DNA from: Amaranthus tricolor
Lineage: Eukaryota; Streptophyta; Magnoliopsida; Caryophyllales; Amaranthaceae
Assembly (NCBI RefSeq): GCF_026212465.1
Contig: NC_080058.1
Span: 13,704,765-13,768,764 of the forward strand
DNA length: 64,000 nt
Reading direction: 5' to 3'
In this document: positions 1-12,300 of the stretch, in pieces
Position numbering within the stretch: position 1 is the stretch's first letter
Layout of the letters: every line of letters starts with the position of its first letter
Made by a program: the position numbers and the translations under genes
Notes under the pieces: generated by a model
The model's input: the letters and a program-made list of their open reading frames with translations, nothing else
What the model was told of the DNA's origin: nothing
Database searches by the model: none

Positions 1-52
1 ATTTGTCCTCAAGTCTATGTTAAGAAATCTAAACAAAAATACAAGATAATTT

Positions 53-1121
53 TTAACTAAAACTAAACACTATAAAAAATGCCCAAAATAGTGAGAAATG
101 AAGTAAGATCAATATCGGTAATTTCTGATTCCATGCCAAATTAGTTTGAGCACCAGATTTGAAACTCATTATTAGTCGAATCTTCTTTGCCAATAAATGA
201 CCAAGCAACATCATTTGCGTTGAAAATTGTGCTACAGTACTTCCATTTTCCCCAACACTTGCTTGAATTTTAAGAGTAACATTGTGATTTTGAGACTCGG
301 ATTGTTGATAATGATCAAGTAACAAGGCATCTTTATTGTACTTATTCATCACTTCATGAATAAAACTAAAAACATGCATAGAAATCTTCGGTTTTTTGAT
401 TTTTAACAACTAAGGTGGGTCAAGCACTACTTTAGTATATTCTGCCCAAACTTTTCTCTTTTTCTCGTACATCTCAACTTCTTTTAACCTTCTTGGATCT
501 TGATTGTACTCTTGACAAAGTACCTCATTGATGACTTTCTCTTAGCAGATTCTTAGTTTGGAGAATAGAACTTTCAATTGAATGAACTTCAAGAATATCC
601 CCACATGTTGAAAATAAATTTTCTGGTTCAATTTTCACAAAACATTCATGATTTTTAACTAAATCATGTTCACTCATGTCATCAATCACACAATTAACCA
701 AATCACCATCCATATGAACAAAGCCTTTAGAACCCAACTTACTTTTTACACATGAATTCATGTGATCAACATTTAAAGATTCTCGTGTGTCAATTTTTAA
801 ATTACACGTTGCTAATTCTTGTATGGTATTTACATCAAGCATGTTATCGAACATCTCTAATGCAATCACATAATCATTTCCTTCGTCATATACTACAATA
901 AATCCCCAATTATCACTATTATGTTGGCAATTATGATCAGGAATTGGTTCATTACTCCATTCACACAATCTTTTATCCCAACTATCAAAACAATCATTTT
1001 TCAAAAGTTTTTTAAAAGATTGAATAACCTTCTTTTGTTTGGCTTCTTCAAGTTGTGGGATAATTGGTTCTTCAAATTGTATGATTTTGTAAAACTCTTC
1101 ACTTCTCATCTTTGCAACCAC
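53..1121 (-). pseudogene. Internal coding region of a short-LTR retroelement, frameshifted
   Basis: A 198-residue reading frame begins at 1121 on the minus strand and stops at 525. The coding sense continues in another frame through about 410-520 and, after a stop, to 53, so the original protein was longer. It begins just downstream of an LTR and primer-binding-like site in the same orientation, the position of a gag-type gene. The translation is acidic and shows no zinc knuckle, protease or polymerase motif, so the family is not recognised. The element runs off the left edge of the window. Calling it retroelement-encoded is inference from position. Confidence 0.5.
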
Positions 1122-1303
1122 TAAAAGAACTCTCTAGTTTGGGGAAAAACACCAAGAACTCAAAAGGAACATGGTAATGTATTTTCACAAACAAGTTGTG
1201 TGCAAGATTTGACAATGGAAAAATTATGGGTAATTTCAATTAGAAGAATAGAAGAGAAATAATATTGCTATTAGTGCCAAGGAAAGAATGACTCCAATAC
1301 CAA

Positions 1304-1514
1304 TGTTATGGTTGTTGAATCTCAAGCAACCATGTGAATAGGAAAGAGAAGGAGAAGAGAAGAAATTTAGAAGAGGAGAAGAAGATTGTTTTATTTCATT
1401 ATATTTCATAAAATCTATACACCCTTATACCCCTTTTATAGTACTAACTACTAAGCTATCACTAATACCCACTTATAACTAATTACAATCTTACTACCAA
1501 ATGTACCTATAACA
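1304..1514 (-). mobile_element. Short LTR (about 211 bp) of a minus-strand retroelement
   Basis: The segment is bounded by TGTTATGG and CTATAACA, near-perfect inverted ends of TG...CA form. Read on the minus strand it holds a TATA box (TATAAAAGGGG, near 1430) and ends in CCATAACA, followed directly by TTGGTATTGGAGTCATT, which resembles the initiator-Met tRNA primer site of plant LTR retroelements. This makes it a 5' LTR for the element extending left to the window edge. The partner LTR is outside the window, so no target duplication could be tested. Confidence 0.6.
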
Positions 1515-3351
1515 TAAAAAAGTTACCTAGTAAAATTTTGACCATTCATAATTTGAAACTACCTTCTGCATAACATAAACTTAATGCTTGGTCATTTCAT
1601 GACTTATTTGTATGATGAATTTCCAATACTTGTTCTGTCAAAATTAGAGTCTGCACTTTGCTAAATTTTAAATTTGGCCATTAATATCTTAAATTATATA
1701 ATAGGGTGCCATTACCCCAATGCCAAGTGAATCCATTTAAAGTCGGGTTTGGGGGGATTAAATATGCACAATTTTACTCTTATAGTAACATAGATATTGC
1801 TTCTTATTGACCATTTGATTGCAAACATCATTTGTAAATTCACATAAATAAGAAGCGTAAATAGTTTAATACATTTAATTATATAAAAATTCAAATTACA
1901 GAGTTCAAAATATCGAAATTATCTGTTATGAAAAATCTAACATAAATTGTACCATAATGTTTTTAAGAATTAAGTGAGATGAAATAGCATGCTATTATTA
2001 GTCTTCGAGTATAAATATTGAATAGTTTCTAAGATTGAAACGCGTTAACTAAATTGTTATCTAAATTAGGATGGAGGAGTATATGAAAGATTAAATATCT
2101 AGGATTATCGCTATACATAAAAATATAGTTTTTTTTTTCTTCTAAATTCTAGTATTTGATTTGAGAAGACTGCCAAATATTTTAGTAGCCATATATTGAG
2201 AAGATTGCCTACATATGGTAAGACTCAAAGATTCTTGTTTAGGACCATGTATTATTTTTCATGTGATATTTGCTAACCATTTCGTGAGTACCGTCACTTT
2301 GCTTATCGAATTTTACCGTTATAATCGACTGTAAACCGAAGTTTCTGGATGATTTTCTTGAAATAGGGAAGTGTTACAGTCGATTATTATTGAATTTACT
2401 ATATGAATAACTAGCTCCATTTGTTTCATTGGTTTTGCTACACTTTATATTGAGCCATTCTTTTTAATTTTCTATTTTTCCACACATATTTTCTTAATCT
2501 CTTCAACGAACTCGTTTTATGTTCTCATCTAGTCCGCATGTTTTTTCAATCTATTAGTATCTTGTCTTGTTCTTTCACTACAAATTAATAAAACAACTTT
2601 ATGCTATTATAGAAAAATCAAAGAGATAAAGGATCTATTAGCAAGCTGAAGTTTTTATGATCACTAGACATAATACTACACTAAGTTTTAGAGTTGTGGT
2701 TATATGTATGAGCATTGTTATCTTGGTGTTGGTGGTTTGTCTTTGAATTTGGCGTTACTTGGATAATTAAGCTTTGTAAGTTAAAAAATTGCAGGCAGTG
2801 AGGCCCTTGATGGCTGAAGGGATTACGCAAGCTAGTCCTCATAATACAAGATACCCAACATTGCCAGAACAAGAAGAAGAATTTTTTGAAGAGGTGCAAT
2901 GAAACAAAACCAACAACCTCTGGGCAATTTTGAAACGTTATTGAATCAAACTTGAATTGGTGGACTGCAAGGTTTGGAGAATCAAATTCCACTCCTGTAA
3001 TGGCCGTGCAACTTGGTGCCCTGTTTCCAGTGCGAACTATGAACAAGCTGAGATAGATAATTAATTCATCCTTTTTGACTAGGAAATTTAATGGAATTAG
3101 ATGAAGTAGGATGTGTGTAGTTTTTGGTGTGTATCTGCAGTGCTTTTTTCTTGTAATATGAAATTTATTTATTTTTCTTACTTTTAAGCTAAATCCTTTT
3201 AAATTAAATCCTGCTTTTTCTTCAATTACGTCTACATCAGTGACTTGGGATCTGTTTGGCAATTGAGTGTTAGGTAGAACTGTTGTATGATTTTGGTAAT
3301 CTCTTCAACTTCTCTCTAAATTAACTTAAGCCATCTCAATATCAAAGCAAT
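1515..3351. other. Gene-free AT-rich stretch
   Basis: No recognisable gene. The 193-codon open frame at 2681-3262 on the minus strand has no plausible protein character and no recognised motif. Confidence 0.5.
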
Positions 3352-4560
3352 ATGGAAGACGAATTTGATTTCAAAAATCTTGAGCTAACTAGCGATGATG
3401 AAGTAGATTATTCTTAGTAGTATCTTATAAATTGGCACTTTAAATCAGTAGATAAATTGTATGCTTTTGCTAATGAGATAGTTAATCCCATTAGATTCAT
3501 TTCAATCGAGCTTCTTACGAACAAAAAACAAGCTCATTCACAATTAGTATTGATTCACATTGTCATTAATATGGTAGGTTTGGAGGACACTTGCAGACTT
3601 AGAGAATATGGGTCTACTAGAAACAAAAACTAGGGTATGTGGTTGTTTGTTAATGATTATTGGATATTGCCGTAAACCTGACAAACAACCTTGTAAGGTA
3701 AAAGTGTGTGTTGGTGATAATTCAAGACACGACCACCCTTTATAGTTTTTTGGAGGATCGTAATAAAATAAATAGACTTTCAAATGACATTCAAGATCAA
3801 ATCAGACAATTTAGTGAGATTGATAGGCAATATGCCTTTTTTTGACCTCCATCAGATAAAATTATTTTGAATTTTATGCTAGCATGGATAATATACACTA
3901 CCTGAGGGGGGCTATCAAACTGGAAGTGAGGGAGGGTATCAAACTGGAAGCGATAGATGGTAAGTCTTTAATACAACATTGTTTATATTTATATACTAAG
4001 CATAAGTACATGTTTTAGACGGATGCTGGTGCACAACTGACTAATACATTTGTTAAGTTTTTGCATACATGGCCTCATGTTGTCATGATCAACACTTCAT
4101 ACAAGACCAACAACAAGAATTCACCACCATGTGAGATTACTTATATGAGGTTAAAGTCTCTTAATCTTGGTTGATGGAGAGGTTTCAAGATTTGCTTGGG
4201 GGTATTAAACTCCTAATGTAATTTTGAGTGATAGAGATGAAGGATTATTCCTAGCTATCTATAATATTTTCAGGCATTAGACATTTGTTATGTGTATGAC
4301 ACATGTCAAATAATGATAAGAACATGGTCAATAGATTATGCGATGATAAAAACCAAGCAAGGAGAGATTTTTAGGTATACGCAATGGAATTATATAGTTA
4401 GCTGCTGCAAAGTTGCTGATTATGAACATTGTTGGAGAACAATACATGCTTAATTTGTTTAGGAGAAAAGAAAGTCCATTCATAATATAACAACAACATT
4501 GATCAAGCATAATCAACTATCAGTAGGAGTTGAAAGCCAAATTCGTGTTTCAAATACTAC
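3352..4560 (+). pseudogene. Decayed FAR1/MULE-type transposase
   Basis: A start at 3352 opens a short acidic leader of the FAR1-like kind, soon closed by a stop. Downstream, in shifting frames, are recognisable pieces. Near 3690-3740 is a Cys/His stretch with the sense VKVCVGDNSRHDHP. Near 4060-4130 is the start of the MULE core (MINTSYKTNNK). Near 4225-4255 is the second acidic motif (LSDRDEG). The order and wording match the better preserved relic at 30472-31330, so both derive from one transposase lineage. Stops and frameshifts are frequent, so it cannot be functional. No terminal repeats were found. Confidence 0.6.
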
Positions 4561-5500
4561 CTTGGTTGCGGTAGTAGCTTTTTTATATCCTATTTAAAAG
4601 GATGGATGTACAAATAGCAAATCAACAAGCCATGATAAGATAAGCACCAAAGGACTATCTAAATATGAGCAGGATTTCGTGATTGTTACGTTTCCGCTGC
4701 ATCATACCACCATCTTATAACATATCACATCTTGCTTTTGTCAATTCTTTAACGAGAGCATAATTATAAAGTAGATTTAGGAGATTATGTGTTTGAAAGA
4801 TGTAGTTATAGTCATCAAAGTTCTCATGTATTACATTGCACCTTTTTGCTGCACGTATGTGAGACTAAACATGTTGTTGTATATTTAGATGACATTAATC
4901 AGTTTTTTCGAAAAAATTAAGGACGGGGATGACACTAATAAGGATGTGCATAGTTCAAATGCACCGGTAATGAGATACTTTTAGTCATTAGTAGACAAGG
5001 TCTTGAAAGCAGATCCTGCTTTATGTCTTAGATACTGGAAGACGATCTTTATTTAGTTCGTACGGATTTACCAAAATAGTCTACATAACATAAATAAAGT
5101 ATAAGAACGTCATATACCGATTCAACATTTTAATGTACAAACGTTTGTTTACAAAATTAAATAAGTCATTCTATCTTGTTATGGGCCACTTGTAAGTGAG
5201 AACTAAAAATTAAAGTATGACCATACGTTCTGAGCTAATTTGTAACTTAAATAAAATTAGTTCAAACTCAAAAAGAAAATGAAAGAATTTTGTAGTAACA
5301 ATTTATAAAATCTAATGTATATGTATTATTATATAGACTTTTTTTAATTATTTCATATAACATTTAGGTTTTAGATGACACTTCAAGGCAAACATGCACT
5401 TTGACAAAAGAGTAAATGCGTGAATTGAAGAGCAATGTGGTTGTGTATCTATCTAATTTATGTGTTTATATATAATTAAATTATTGTTAGATTTTAATAA
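4561..5500. other. Gene-free stretch
   Basis: AT-rich sequence after the FAR1-type relic. No coding or repeat structure was recognised; some of it may be further decayed transposon. Confidence 0.4.
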
Positions 5501-5515
5501 GTGTGTGTGTGTGTG

Positions 5516-5584
<69 letters not shown>
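5501..5584. repeat. GT/TA microsatellite
   Basis: A short (GT)n run passes into about 65 bp of nearly pure (TA)n. Confidence 0.95.
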
Positions 5585-5587
<3 letters not shown>

Positions 5588-5729
5588 TATTATAATGATA
5601 GGGAATATATTAGTGATGAATTTATGGTGATTATTTGGTGATTGCAATTGTGTATATTAGAAATAAATATTATGCATTGGATTATTAATAAAACGAAAAA
5701 AAGCAAAAAATAACATAAAATAAAATAAA

Positions 5730-5991
5730 CAATACTACCTACATGTTGCGGTTCTATAGGAACCGCGTTCTATGGGAACCACAACATGTAGTGTAGTTTT
5801 TTGAATTTGAAAAAAACATACTATATGCTGTGGTTCCCTTAGTATCACAACATATAATGTATTTTTGTGCTGCGGTTTTGAATCGCACCATTTAATAAAA
5901 GCCAATCCGCTGCCATCACCAATGCTTAGGGTCAAAACCGCAGCATATAGTGGCCAAAAAACCGCAGCAATTAAGGATGTTTTCATTGGTG
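5730..5991. mobile_element. Small CACTA-type non-autonomous element, degenerate
   Basis: About 260 bp packed with both orientations of TGCTGCGGTTTT-like subterminal motifs (AAAACCGCAGCA near 5934 and 5960), the same motif that fills both ends of the large CACTA element at 19036-29833. The right side ends ...TTTCATTGGTG followed by TTA, close to the big element's ...CCACTAGTG plus TTA. The left end is unclear. It has no coding capacity. Confidence 0.6.
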
Positions 5992-6540
5992 TTAGTATAT
6001 AAGGAGTAGCTATAATGGTAAAATATGATATCATCAGACATAATGAATTCTAGTATTGTCATCTTATTTACTAAAAATACATAAAATACATTATGTTTAA
6101 TATAGAGGTATAAATTATACATTTAATGTACAAATGATACCTGCTAGAGAATAAGGTATGGTTTTAGACCAATGAAATTATGCCACATAAAGTACTGTAT
6201 AATCCTAAAAGATCACACAAAATAAATTAAGGATCAATTATTGATCAGGTATATATAATCAAGGCAAAGATTCAATTACCCTCAATAAATGACATTAGAG
6301 TTTATTCGAAAAGGGTTTTCTAAATGAATTTTTGACTTTTTTTTAATAATAAGACGTAGTAGTCAGTAATAGGATAATTGACTGAGAAAAATAAAAAGAA
6401 AAGGCAACGTGAGTTTTGTGCTTTTTTCGTTCCATGTTTTCTCGGTACTAGCACAATATTGATTCGGAATTAAGTATACTAACTAGAGGTATCTATTTTG
6501 ATGCTAATTAATCATTAAGATAATAGTACTTTGTAGTATA

Positions 6541-6798
6541 CTTCCTCCGTTTCATTATAATTGTTACATTTGACTTTTTACGCAATCTAATGTGCTATTT
6601 TGTTCATTTTATATGTTGACTTATATACTTTTAAAAATTATAAAAAGTTAATATTATGAAAGTATACGATTAGACGATTCGAAAAAGATCCCACTTGACT
6701 ATATTTTTACATACATATTAGCCACAATATACAAAATAAGCTTGAACGATGAATAGTGCCCAAAACAAAATGTAGCAAGTATTTCGGAACGGAGGAAG
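6541..6798. mobile_element. Stowaway-type (Tc1/mariner) MITE
   Basis: A 258-bp segment with inverted ends CTTCCTCCGTTTC and GGAACGGAGGAAG, flanked on both sides by TA (6539-6540 and 6799-6800). The ends and TA duplication are diagnostic of plant Stowaway MITEs. No coding capacity. Confidence 0.9.
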
Positions 6799-6800
6799 TA

Positions 6801-8137
6801 CGTTCTATACAAAATTGTACAAGTCAGGCATCAATACTTATTATTTCTTTACACACTTTTTGATTCATATTTAATAATCCATGTTTTCTTGGGTATAGAT
6901 GTTTAAACTTTTAATAATTGTCGTTATTTATTCTGCATTTAAGTATCTATAAATATCTACAATTTAAACGTGGTGAAATTTGTGTTTTTCATATTGTGTC
7001 AAGATACCAAACTACTGATATTTTTACTGAAATAGCTTCCCCTACTCCCTTTGACAATTTTTGAGACAGTCTTGACGTGTACAAACCACCCAATACGAAA
7101 ATGAGGGTGTGATAGAATAAATATTATTGTAAAATAATTTGTTAGATATTTGGTGGAACTATAATCTTGTGTATGTATTTTTTAGCTATTTTGATAGAAT
7201 AAATAATTTGTTAGCTATTAATGATAATAACACGACAATTATTTCAATCTTCATGTTCAAATAAAAGTTTTATAAGATTAATTCTTTTTAGAAATAAAAA
7301 TAGAAACAATAGTCTAGCGTGGTTTTGTTAAAAGAATTTAGTAAAGTCCCACTTTATTAATACTTTATTAGTGAACTACTCTATTGCTATTAAGGTTGTT
7401 ACGATCAAGACTTTACCTAGGATCATGGAAGAGATATAATTGAAATCGATAGAATAAGATTAAAGAATGATGTGATCCTACAAATATGTATTAATGTGTA
7501 ATTTGAATAACTGATTATTTATTATATCTGTTTTTTTAAAGTTTTAATGTCTACGTAAATAAAAATTTATTTGACTTCGTCTATTAAGTTTTGAAAAAAA
7601 AAATACATTTATTAATCATTTTAAGCTGTGAATTACGAAAAACCTTAATAATAGTGATATATATATATATATATATATGATTGATACAAATCCTTTCTGA
7701 AATTCAGATGAAGTCCAAGTCCACAATAATTAAAACCATAAATCTGGTTTGATTATCATTACCTCGGATTAATTGGAAAAAACTCGTAGTATTTTTTGGC
7801 AAATAATAAAAGTTAATGGCTGACCACAAACACAAAAAAATTGTCAATCTAGACTTGCCTCAATACGTAGTGGTTTCCATGTCATCCTTCATCAATTAAG
7901 ATTTCTTAGTTGATATTACATTGTCTGTTTGGTAGGTGACCACTCGGGGAAATATACGTCTTATATTTTTACCAATTCAAACAACCAAGAATCCAAATTG
8001 AAAAAGTAAAATGATTTAGAGCTTTTTACCTTTTTTTTCACTTTTTTAAATGCATTGCAAGTTTCACTATGTACATCAAAGATTAATTTTCTTTTGTCGG
8101 GAATTTCTGACATACCCCAAATTATAAAAAAGATAAT
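6801..8137. other. Gene-free AT-rich stretch with a short (TA)n run
   Basis: No gene recognised. A short (TA)n tract lies at 7656-7679. Part may be the distal promoter of the syntaxin gene. Confidence 0.4.
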
Positions 8138-8520
8138 TTTATCTGGTGACCCTAATTTTTAACTTTTTTATATGGTAGACAAACGTTTTTTTTTAAATTC
8201 GTGTAGTCTCTCTAAGCTTTTAAGTTTTCTACTTAATTGGCAAAATGTTGGGATTTTTTGTTAAATTTACGTCATTATTAACCATCATAATGAACTTTTC
8301 ATAAAAATAGATGTTAAGATCACCCTTATAGACATATTTTTCAAAGATTTGTTCGAAAAAAGTAATTAATTTAACAAAAAACTTAACTTTTTATCTACTA
8401 CATGAAAAAAGTTGAAATCGCAAGATTACCATGTGGATTAGAAAAAGTTTATCTATCACGGGAAAAAATCGAAAACTCAAGTGACCATATGAAATTTTCC
8501 AAGAAAAAATTATAAATCCC
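8138..8520. repeat. Foldback repeat upstream of the syntaxin gene
   Basis: The left arm (about 8140-8190) and the reverse complement of the right arm (about 8440-8505) share TGGTGACC/TGGTCAC, an oligo-T/AACTTTTTT stretch and a TATGGTAGA/GTGATAGA stretch, as in an old MITE. A related copy lies at about 36480-36720 upstream of the VPS60 gene. No clear target duplication. Confidence 0.5.
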
Positions 8521-8825
8521 AAGCATTTGAAATTAGTCAACAGATATCAACATTCACATCATTATCAACTAACAAATGAAAAGAATAAAAAGGAGTGAAT
8601 GTCATCTAAGTAACATGACATTATTGGATAATTTATGATCATATTATGTATTGAGGGAGTCAAATGGATTAATTGTAGAGGAATATCTCCATGATCCTTA
8701 GATTCTACAAACACAACGAGCTCCCCATTAATACCTGAACTTTCCTTTCTTTAAGTCCTTCAGCATTCCAATTCCAAAACCAAAAAACGTACGATCTATC
8801 GATCGAGTAATATAACACAAAGGCG

Positions 8826-9743
8826 ATGAACGACTTATTTTCGAGCTCGTTTAAGAGGTATGCAAACCTCAAGGACCAAGCACACCATGATGATTTGGAA
8901 GCAGGGAATAATCAGACTACACCAAACCTCGACAAGTTCTTCGAAGAGGTGGATGTTATCAAGAAAATCATGGCCGAGGTAGAAAAGCTCTACAAAAGGC
9001 TCCAAGAATCGAATGAACAATGCAAGGTTGCGACAAATGCAAAGGCAGTAAAAGAAACACGAGCATTAATGGATACCGATGTGGAGCAAGTTTTGAAGCG
9101 AGCCAAGGTCATTAAAACCAAGCTTGAATCTCTCAACAAGTCGAATGTGGCTCATAGGAGGCTCCCAGGGTGTGGCCCAGGGTCTTCTGCTGATCGCACA
9201 CGTACATCAGTAGTCAGTGGTTTAGGCCAGAAGCTTAAGGACGTCATGGATGGGTTCCAAAAACTAAGAGGAAAAATGTCGGATGAGTATAAAGAAACTG
9301 TCGAAAGAAGGTATTTCACAGTAACAGGGGAAAAGGCAGATGAGGAAACTATTGAGAAATTGATCTCGAGTGGAGAAAGCGAATTGTTTTTACAAAAGGC
9401 GATACAAGAACAAGGGCGAGGTCAGATTATGGATACGGTGAAGGAGATACAAGAAAGGCATGACGCGATTAAGGAAATTGAGAGGAATTTGCTGGAGTTA
9501 CATCAAGTTTTTTTGGATATGGCTGCACTTGTGGAAGCTCAAGGACAGCAGCTTAATGATATAGCCAGCAATGTGAATAGGGCTCGTTCGTTCGTGAGCT
9601 TAGGTGTTAGTGAGCTTGTAACTGCCAAGGATCACCAGAAGAATACTCGAAAATGGACTTGTATTGCCCTGATTCTTGCAATTGTTCTTGTTATTGTAAT
9701 TGTGTTTCCCATCTTGTATACAACTCTTATAGTGCCCCATTAG
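8826..9743 (+). CDS. SYP12-family plasma-membrane syntaxin (Qa-SNARE), SYP124/125/131-like
   Basis: This 305-residue protein has the full layout of a plant SYP1 syntaxin. It has an N-terminal MNDLFSSSF motif and an Habc bundle over about residues 30-150. The linker holds GCGPGSS-(A)DRTRTS and the conserved [13 protein letters not shown] stretch. The Qa-SNARE helix spans about residues 205-265 ([12 protein letters not shown] onward) with the zero-layer Gln in EAQGQQL, and a C-terminal anchor follows NTRKW at about 278-303. The family drives vesicle fusion at the plasma membrane with SNAP33- and VAMP72-type partners. Wording is closest to the pollen-type SYP124/125/131 branch, which is an inference. 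The frame is uninterrupted, and the start matches the family N-terminus exactly. Intact and probably functional. Confidence 0.95.
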   Translation: MNDLFSSSFKRYANLKDQAHHDDLEAGNNQTTPNLDKFFEEVDVIKKIMAEVEKLYKRLQESNEQCKVATNAKAVKETRALMDTDVEQVLKRAKVIKTKLESLNKSNVAHRRLPGCGPGSSADRTRTSVVSGLGQKLKDVMDGFQKLRGKMSDEYKETVERRYFTVTGEKADEETIEKLISSGESELFLQKAIQEQGRGQIMDTVKEIQERHDAIKEIERNLLELHQVFLDMAALVEAQGQQLNDIASNVNRARSFVSLGVSELVTAKDHQKNTRKWTCIALILAIVLVIVIVFPILYTTLIVPH

Positions 9744-9890
9744 TCGCATTTTGTTTATCAAGCTTGAGTAGGAGATCATTTTTGAGGTTTCTTTCAAATA
9801 TTCAAGTGAATCCTTTTTACTTGAGAGTATTAGGATGTGATTCTTTTTTTCACTAGTTTTGTGATGTATCTTACAATGTTAATCTATAAT

Positions 9891-9939
9891 ATCTTTCCAG
9901 TTTCTTTCGAAAAAAAAAAAAAAAAAAAATCTTTCCAGT
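9891..9939 (+). repeat. Very short poly(A) insertion with target duplication
   Basis: The 11-mer ATCTTTCCAGT occurs at 9891-9901 and again at 9929-9939. Between them is only TTCTTTCG plus about 20 A residues. This is the form of a target-primed retro-insertion cut down to its tail. It lies about 150 bp after the syntaxin stop, probably in or beside the 3' UTR. Confidence 0.7.
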
Positions 9940-10050
9940 GAGTGTAGTTCGTTTTCAATTGATAAATTTGAACTGTATTTGTAATGATATAATGACCTTT
10001 AATTGACTTTAAAGTTCGTGAAAATTTAATCCATTTTAATTGACTTCGAA

Positions 10051-10417
10051 ATAGAGGCGTTCAACGAGCAGGGTCGGGGCGAGTCGGGTCAAAAATTAAA
10101 TGGGCCGGGTCATGTCAAATTAAACGGGTCGGGGCGGGTGAAGTCCATTTAAACCCGACTCACTTTGATCCGCATTTTATAAGTTCATATAATAGTTTTT
10201 TTATTCTACTGTAAGGCTCGTTGGGTCAGCCCACCTATGTATATAATAATATCATATAATAATATAAATAAAAGTGGTAAAAAAATTTCCCAATTAATTC
10301 ATATAATTATCCGACCCGGCCCGGCTTTTTACACCAAGGCCCATAAATGACCCAACCCGCTAGTGACCCATAAAAATGTGACCCAACCCAATGTGACCTA
10401 CCATGTTAAACATCTCT
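10051..10417. mobile_element. hAT-type MITE
   Basis: A 367-bp segment whose ends, AGAGGCGTTCAAC on the left and GTTAAACATCTCT on the right, are inverted copies. It is flanked by ACTTCGAA (10043-10050) and ACTTTGAA (10418-10425), an 8-bp target duplication with one transition, as expected for hAT elements. The interior carries many GGGTCGGG/GACCCGACCC-like motifs in both orientations. No coding capacity. Confidence 0.8.
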
Positions 10418-10639
10418 ACTTTGAACGTATGTTTCCTTGCTAAATGTATTTTCTCATGCGTGGATTTTGTAGGTATGCTATGGGTGGTGTCAACGGTTTT
10501 TTAATTTATTTACAATTGAATTCTTCTCGAGAAACTCACATTCTCCTTTATTGTGCGAATCACATGCACACCTTCTTAAAGCGTTTCTCATTATTCATGT
10601 CCAACACTACTCTTCAAGAACATTAACAATCACAAAAGG

Positions 10640-12300
10640 GAAGCCAAACCAAGTCAGCACATAGCTTGAACTTATTGGTTGGTAAAGTCTTGATCATCAT
10701 ACATAACGAATTGTCTTCCAGGACTTTCTTCACCAAATTCAACAACTTTATCTCAAAATCATACTAAATGAAGAGATTTTTTTTATTTCAATGTATTTGT
10801 TGTCCAAACAATCAAATGAATCACTCTTTAGCTTTTACAAAGTAAACATGTCAAATCTAGACTTGATATCAAATCCCTATGAAACCGTTAAACACTTTGC
10901 TTCTTTAAGGCTCCACAATGGCCATAGAAAAATCGCTTCAAACATTACATGGTTTTAATATCTTGCAAAGAAGATAGCCAACTATACATTATATTACCCA
11001 AAGTAAATATGAAATCTGAAGGCAATTCTCTAAATCAATGCCATAAATCGAGTCACAAAACTTCAAATAGGATACTTCAAGCACCCATTAAGTACCTCAA
11101 AAAAATACAGCACCACATCCCAATGTAATTTTCCTGCATTAGCCAAAACATACTTACCATGCTCATAATTTGAATAAAGATGAAACTCAATACGCACCAT
11201 GAAGTGCCTCATACTACCCGCAACATGTGCATAGAACGTTGTACTTTTGCTTTGTAAGTGGCTGCAAATCTTTGGACGCCTCATCAAGATTATTCATATC
11301 GAAAAACTTCAAAAAAATCGTTATCAAAGCCTCCACCTCAGCAAAACACACTACACGCAACCAGCTGCATGAGATAAAACAAGATGCACAAAAACCCTTC
11401 ATGTAGTCCCAACCACCGTAAGACCTTTGTGCAAAACCATCTGAAACAACAAAGTTACCAATTAACTTTTATACCAAAGTCTTGATGATTGCTTAAACCC
11501 ATAAAGAACCTTTTTCAAGCTACACACAAGATCTTCCTTACTCACTATCTCAAATCTTTTGATTGCTTTGTGTATATATAGACCCCCAAATCCCATGGAG
11601 AGAACAAGTCCACCATCACACCAAAAAACTAGGAGGCCTCTAATTGAAGAAAGCATCACCACTGAAGAGAGTATCTCATAGAGGATAAAGCCTTCAACTT
11701 TAGAACAATTGTTTGCAACTACTTGAGCTTTATAGATAGGGCCATAATATTTTAATAATCATTCCTTCTTCTTGAAGACCCATAAAAACCCAACAAACCC
11801 ATTTGTTTTCTGTCGCCTTCATAATAGACTAAGATTTATAGCCATTAACAGACTTCTTCTCTTACCTCATAGCTCCAAGCAATTAATCTTTCACCTATCG
11901 AACCCATTGTTTCATTGTATGAGTCGGGATCATTCATTTGTTCTACTTCACTTGCAATGTTAGTGCAAAGACCACGTAATTAAAAACTTCTTTGTACTTT
12001 TTCACCTCTAGGACTACTGCACATTAGAGGACGATGATTTCCTTTTGTTGATATATATCATTCTCAATTCTAGGAGCTTTCGAAGCTCTAAGAGGCTCCA
12101 CTCCTCATAAGAACCCCGTGTTCAATCTACATTTTTAGTGATAAAAACAACTAAAAAGTCCGAGCATTGATGATAATTCTAATATAGCATCTATAGAAGT
12201 TAAAATACTTTTAGGTATCTCACAACGCATCCAACAACTCTTAACATTCCATCGAAAAGCCCATGAAAATGCATTTCAAGCTCAAGGTTTAAGTTTCTCC
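10640..12300 (-). pseudogene. Copia reverse transcriptase-RNase H region, decayed
   Basis: On the minus strand the piece at 11462-11662 ends in KEDLVCSLKKVLYGFKQSS, the copia reverse-transcriptase segment that includes the conserved LYG(L/F)KQ motif. It is followed at 11063-11400 by the post-RT region (VLANAGKLHWDVVLYFFEV). Farther down, near 10860-10960, are RNase H-like phrases resembling MAIVEA and the conserved C-terminal RDKVVEFGE. Many stops and frame changes separate them. No intact domain remains. Confidence 0.75.

Noticed and set aside
2681..3262. 193-codon open frame on the minus strand
   Set aside because: Hydrophobic and Asn/His-rich with no recognisable domain and no splice or neighbour support; chance frame.
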